The notes under the pieces: generated by a model | Told to the model about the DNA's origin: nothing | Seen by the model: the letters and a program-made list of their open reading frames with translations, nothing else | The model's database searches: none | Translations under genes and position numbers: made by a program | Source: Panulirus ornatus | Taxonomy: Eukaryota; Arthropoda; Malacostraca; Decapoda; Palinuridae | Reading direction: 5' to 3' | Assembly: GCF_036320965.1 (NCBI RefSeq) | Contig: NC_092279.1 | Span: 14,165,161-14,229,160 of the forward strand | DNA: 64,000 nucleotides | Shown: positions 12,498-19,663 of the stretch, piece after piece | Position numbering within the stretch: the first letter of the stretch is position 1 | How the letters are laid out: the number at the start of each line of letters is the position of its first letter

Positions 12498-15400
12498 TAC
12501 ACACGTACACATACAAATAGATATCAACATATACATACATATACAGAGGCATATATACATATGTACATATTCATACTTGCTTGCCTTCATCCATTCCTTG
12601 CACTACCTCTGCCCAAATGAAACAGCATCACTAACCCCAACCCCTGCTTCAGCGAGGTAGCACCAGGAAAACAGACAAAATAGACAACATTTGTTCACGT
12701 TCTGTCTCTAGCTGTCATATGTAATGCATGAAAACCACAGCTCCCTGTCCACATCCATGCCCTACAGACGTTTCCATGGTTTATTCCAGACGTTTCACAT
12801 GCCCTAGTTCAGTCTATTGACAGCACATTGACCCCAGTATACCACATCGTTCTAATTCACTCTATTGCTTGCATACCTCTCACTCTCCTGTATGTTCAGG
12901 ACCCAATCACTCAAAATCTTTTCCACTTCATCCTTCCATCTCCAATTTGGTCTCCCGCTTCTCCTTGTTCCCTCCACCTCTGACACATATATCCACTTTG
13001 TCAATCTTTCCTCACTCATTCTCTCCATATGCCCAAACCAACTCAACACACCCTCTTCTGCTCTCTCAACCACACTCATTTCATTTCCATACATCTCTCT
13101 TACCCTTTCATTACTTACTCAATCAAACCACCTCACACCACATATTGTCCTCAAATATTTCATTTCCAACACATCCAACCTCCTCCTTACAATTGTATCT
13201 ATAGCCCATACCTCGCAACCATGTAACATTACTGGAACTACTATTCATTCAAACATACCCATTTTTGCTCTCAGAGATAATGTTCTCTCCTTCCACACAA
13301 TCTTCATCACTTCCAGAACTTTCACCCCCTCCCCCACCCTGTGACTCACTTCTGCTTCCATGGTTCCATTTGTTGCTAAGTGCATTCCCAGATATCTAAA
13401 ACACTTCAATTTCTTCCAATTTTTCTCCATTCAAACTTACATCCTAATTAAGTTGTCCCTCAACCCTAATGGCCCTAATAGCCTTGCTCTTATTCACATT
13501 TACTCTCAATTTTCCCCTTTCACACACTTTTCAAACTCAGTCACCAACTTCTGCAGATTCTTATTCGAATCAGTCACTAGAGCTGTATCATCAGCGAACA
13601 AGAACTGACTCACTCTCATCCATTCCTGGCACCATCCTGCCCCAAAGGAAACCACCACCACTCCCAGCATCAACGAGGAAGCACCAGGAAACAGAAAAAG
13701 AAAGGCCACATCTGCTTACATCCCCACATGAGCTGTCATGTGTAATGCACAAAACCACAGCTTTCTTTCCACATCCAGGCCTCACAGAGACTTTCCATGG
13801 TTTATCCCTGACTTTTCAAAGGCCCTGGTTCAATCTATCGATGGCATATTGACCCCAGGACACCAAATTGCTCCAGTTCATTCTATTCTGTGCATGCCTT
13901 TCACCCTCCTACATGCTCAGCACAGGTAGTACTGGCAATATTACCTCCCTGGTCTCCGACTGCCAATGACAAGATATGGTTTCACTTTTTCCCTTTATTT
14001 CCTTAACTACCATTACTGAAAAGAAATAAACAATAAGTCATTTCCATTATTTCTTGAATCTAAAATACAAAAGAAATAATCTTTGGTCCTCCATTAATCT
14101 ATGTTACAACAGATCCGACTGCTGCTACTGGTAGAGTTTTTGATGAGGGATCACCTTGGCGATATCACAGGTCTCAAGACACAACATTTTCGCTACATTC
14201 TCTTTTGGATGTGTGAACATAACTTCAAAGACTGGCAAGAAGAAAGATTAGGCATTAAGTTGAAAACATTCTTTAAAACTCTCTACAACTGCCTCTCCAC
14301 TGAGAATCTCCCACATTATTTTGTTGACAAGTGCAACATGATAGAAACTATACCAGAGCGCTACTTACGACAAATACAGGTGAGAATCCATGGGTAATGC
14401 AAATGACTTTAACTGTTTTTCATGAACTGTTAATATGTAAAATAAAGTGCCTTTGTTTACAGACTTTAAATTTTCCTAACTAAATTTTGATACACTGAAC
14501 TAACATAACATTCCAGGCACGTGTAAGAAGCATGAAAGACAACCTGCCTATATACCTGATGCACACGATGAGGCGCATGCGTACTGATGCAGATTTCTTC
14601 CCAGAACTTAACATCCTTGAGCTTTATAAGCTTGTAACAAGAAAGACATACAGTTTACAAGAACTGAACCCACAATTACTACAGCTTGGGGGTGGGGAAG
14701 ATACACCAAGTGAACAGGTGAGAAAAGAGGAATATTTATAGCAAAATGTAAAATATTACACAAATTATTCATGAAAAATCTATTTGCTCCTGATAAATCC
14801 AAAGTTTTTTCCTGCTACTATATACATTCCCCTCTAATTGCTTTTTTAAATCCTAAATAACTGTTTCCTCAAACTTGAGATGTGTTTATCTACTTTTCTT
14901 ACAGACAGTCACCACAGTCCATATTTTCTATCTTAAAGTTAAACTATTTGAAAACAAATTCAATACTAATGATGCATCTGCCTTTTAGACTCTAGTGCAT
15001 TAAGTAATATGTTGGTCCAAGATGTTTTCCAGAACACAATCCAAGATTTTCTACCAGAAAATTCAGCTTCTTGATCAACCTCCACTGATACATTTTTTTT
15101 AAATGCTATCTGGTAGTCCAGACACACAACATATCCAATCTTCACTTTTGTCTACAATGGAGCTCACTCTCTTAAAGAAGTGTTAAGAGATTCATTATAT
15201 ATGACTTTTTTTCCACTGAATCGGTGATGTGTTTAAGTTCAGTAGTCTCTCCTCTACAAGAAGTCATCCACTTGCTTTTGATTTATCTTTTCCAGTAATG
15301 TATTCCCATCACTTTACATTCTTGGCTTCCTTGAGGCACTGCTGAGACTGATCCACCTAACTTCTGATGTCTACCATTTTTTTGCCTTATCACATTATTC

Positions 15401-18400
15401 TTTACTTCTCTCTTCTTCTTCCATTGGTCTAACACCTCTCATGAATACCTAGCTGAATTTCACCTTGTTCACAAGTTTCTTACCTTTAGCACTTCCTGAC
15501 AAAATAACTTCATGCTGAACATAATCTGGTTTTCCCCTTGTCTTTATCATATACACTAATCCTCTTTCACCTCAACCTACATCTGGCACATCTACATTTT
15601 CTACAAGTCTTTTAATCAGTATTTCTTCAATGTTAAGCCTTTCCTTTTTGGCAGGAAAATAGTCTTCTTGCAGTCTGAAAAATCATCAGTGATTTGTTTA
15701 TCATCCCCCTGCTTCATTAATGTTCTTAATGTATAAGATATTCATTACCCAACTGTACATTAAGGGGATAGAGTTCTATATCCAAGGGGTCCCATCCCTT
15801 GTACTTTCTGTACCACAATACCATTCAGTCTTTTATTTTGAATGCCAAAATTTACTATCGCCTTGATTAAAACATTCCAACCATCCACAACATATGTATT
15901 TGTTTAACCATATGTGCTTGTGTAAAAGTCTATGCAAAAGAAATTTTGAAATTCAATATAAATACCAGAATAACTTTTTGGGTAGATGCTTAGACAACTT
16001 TCCCTATCCCCATATACTTTATTACTAATATTACTTATATTCAAGAACATGTTTGATGATGGAGAGGATGTCCTCTACAGTGATTCTGAAGAAGAGAGGG
16101 AACATCGCAATATGAAGGTAAAATAGGATCCATGAAATATCCCATGTTTTTCACATGAAATACCCCATATTTATCAGTCATTTTACCCCATGTTTTTCAC
16201 ATCAAATATCCCATATTTATCAGTCATTTGATATAGCTGTCTTTATTTTACAGAGGCATTTTTTTCTGACAAGATTATCTTTATCAAAGAACGAAATTTT
16301 TCAAAATGAGTTATAGTCGAATGGAATCAAATCTGGGAATTGACCTTTGTCAGTCATTACTTTTTGAGTGCTCTACACTATTCTCAAAGAACACAACAAA
16401 ATTGCTGAGAAGTTTTGTTAAAGCTCAATACAAGCAAGTTTAACTTCAAAGAATAAACTAAATCTCACTTCTGAATATTCACTACAGAGCCGACTCTTTT
16501 CATTATTAATCTAATTTGTTTTCTTAAGAAATTGTTTGTTAATAAATGCTTTACTCTCATTAATGAACAAGCTAAAATTAACAGGTATAATAGTGATATA
16601 GGTGAAAGGATGGAGTGAAAAAGATTTTGAGCGATTGGGGCCTGAACAGACAAGAGGGTGAAAGGCGTGCAAGGAATAGAGTGAATTTGAGCAGTGTGGT
16701 ATACCAGGGTCGACGTGCTGTCAATGGATTGAACTAGGGCATGTGAAGCGTCTAGGGTAAACCATGGAAAGTTTTGTAGAGCCTGGATGTGGAGAGGGAG
16801 GTGTGGTTTTGGTGCATTACACATGACAGCAAGAGACTGTGTGAGAACGAAAGTGGCCTTTGTTGTCTTTTCCTAGCACTACCTTGCATGTGCGCAGGGG
16901 GAGGGGTGCCATTTCATGTGTGGCAGGATGGTGACGGGAATGGATGAAGGCAAGCAAGTATGAATATGTACTTGTGTATATATGTATATGTCTGTGTATG
17001 TATATGTATGTATGCATTGAAATGTATGGGTATGTATATGAATGTGTGTGGGCGTTTATGTATCTACATGTGTATGTGGGTGGGTTGGGCCATTCTTTTG
17101 TCTGTTTCCTTGCACTACCTCGCTAACGCGGAAGACAGCGACAAAGTATAATAAATAAATGAATTTAAAATAATATATATCTATGTATTTCTCGCACACA
17201 TTCTTCAAAGCAAACACTTGATCCTGGAGAAGGCATATGACAGGGTGGACAGAGATGCTTTGTGGAAGGTCTTAAGAGTATGTGGTGTGGGAGGTAAGCT
17301 GTTAGAAGCAGTAAGAAGTTTTATCATGGGTGTAAGGCATGTGTACGAGTAGGAAGGGAGAAGAGTGAGTGATTGGTTCCCAGTGAAGGTTGGTCTGTAG
17401 CTGGGATACGTGATGTTCCCATAGTTGTTTAATTTGTTTATGGAGGGGATGGTTACAGAGGTTAATATAAGAGTTTTGGAGAGAAGAGCAAGTATGCAGT
17501 CAGCTAGGGATGAGAGGGCTTGTGAAGCGAGTCAGTAGATGTTCGCCGATGATACAGCACTGGTGGCTGATTCGAATGAGAAACTGCAGAAGCTGGTGAG
17601 TGAGTTTGGAATAGTGTGTGAAAGGAGGAAGTTGAGAGTAAGTGTGAATAAGAGCAAGGTTACTAGGTTCAGCAGGATTGAGAGATAATTGGAATTTAGT
17701 TTGAATGGAGAAAAACTGGAGGAAGTGAGGTGCTTTAGATATCTGGGAGTGGACATAGCAGCAAATGGAACCATGGAAGTAGAAGTAAATCATAGGGTGG
17801 GGGAGAGGGCAAAGGTTCTGGGAGCGATTAAGAATGTGTGGAAAGAGAGAACGTTATTTCAGGGCAAAAATGGGTAGGTTTGAAGGAATATTAGTTCCAA
17901 CAATATTATATGGTTGCAAGGCATGGGCTGTAGACAGGGTTGTACAGAGGAGGGTGGATGTATGGGAAATTAAATGTTTGAGGAAAATATGACTTGTGAG
18001 GTGGTTTGATCTAGTAAGTAATGAATGGGTAAGAGAGTGTGGTTGAGAAAGCAGAAGAGGATGTGTTGAAATGGTTTGGGCATATGGAGAGAATGAGTGA
18101 GGAAAGGTTAACAAAGAGGATATATGAGTCAGAGGTAGAGGGAAGAAGGAGAAGCAGGAGACCAAATTGTAGGCAAAAGGATGGCGTGAAAAAGATTTTG
18201 AGCATTCAGGGCCTGAACATTCAGGAGGGTAAGAGGCTTGCAAGGAAAAGAGTGAATTAGAATGATGTGGTATACTGGGGTTGATGTGCTGTCAGTGGAC
18301 TGAACCAGGGAATATGAAGCATCTAAGGTAAACCATGGAAAGGTCTGTGAGGCCTGGATGTGGCTCAGGAGTTATGGTTTTATTGCATTACACATAAAAG

Positions 18401-19341
18401 CTGGAGACTGAGTGCGAATGAGTGTGGCCTTTTTTGTCTGTTTTCCTGGCACTACCTCGCTGATGCAGGAGGGTGGCAGTACCATTTCCTGACAGCAGGA
18501 TTTGAAGTGCTATCATTTGCGCATGCACTAGGGACACTAAACAGTCAGCTCCAAAGTTGCAACTCGTGCAGAAGCAGGGAAATGAAGGACTTCTTTGGAG
18601 CAAGACAGTCCTTGATGAGACTCCTCCTTTCAACCCAATGACAATAATACAGCTTTGCTTAAAATGACTTCTCACTTGGAGTGTAACCAATAAAAAATGG
18701 AGTACAGTAACACATAAGATTTCATTTAATTATCTATTCATACAATGTTTTGTGCTTTTACAAATATAAAAGTTTGTAATTCTATTTGCTAAACTAGGAT
18801 GTCAACACAAAAAAGATTTCAAACCTTTGATATAAATTATTCATTTTCTTGGCAACTTTTCTTTTTTAAAGGAGATGAATACCTGAAACGAATATGGGTT
18901 AATATGTGTCAGAGATGGAGGGAACGAGGAGAACTGGGAGACCAAATTGGAGGTGGAAAGAGGAAGTGAAAAAGATTCTGAGTGATCAGGGCCTGAACAT
19001 GCAGGAGGGTGAAAGGCGTGCAAGGAATTGAGTGAATTGGAACGATGTGGTATACTGAGGTCGACGTGCTGTCAATGGATTGAACCAGGGCATGTGAAGT
19101 GTCTGGGGTAAACCATGGAAAGTTTTGTGGGGTCTGGATGTGGAAAGGGAGCTGTGGTTTCGGTGCATTATACATGACAGCTAGAGACTGAGTGTGAACG
19201 AATGTGGCCTTTGTTGTCTTTCCCTAACGCTACCGCGCGCACATGCGGGGGGAGGGGGTTGTCATTTCATGTGTGGTGGGGTGACGACGGGAATGAATAA
19301 GGGCAGACAGTATGAATTATGTACATGTGTATATATATGTC

Positions 19342-19373
<32 letters not shown>

Positions 19374-19609
19374 CCTGGGAATAGGGGAGAAAGAATACTT
19401 CCCACGTATTCCCTGTGTGTCGTAGAAGGCGACTAAAAGGGAAGGGAGCGGGGGGCTGGAAATCCTCCCCTCTCGTTTTTTTTTTTTAATTTTTTTTTCC
19501 CAAAAGAAGGAACAGAGAAGGGGGCCAGGTGAGGATATTCCCTCAAAGGCCCAGTCCTCTGTTCTTAACGCTACCTCGCTATCGCGGGAAATGGCGAATA
19601 GTATGAAAA

Positions 19610-19663
<54 letters not shown>

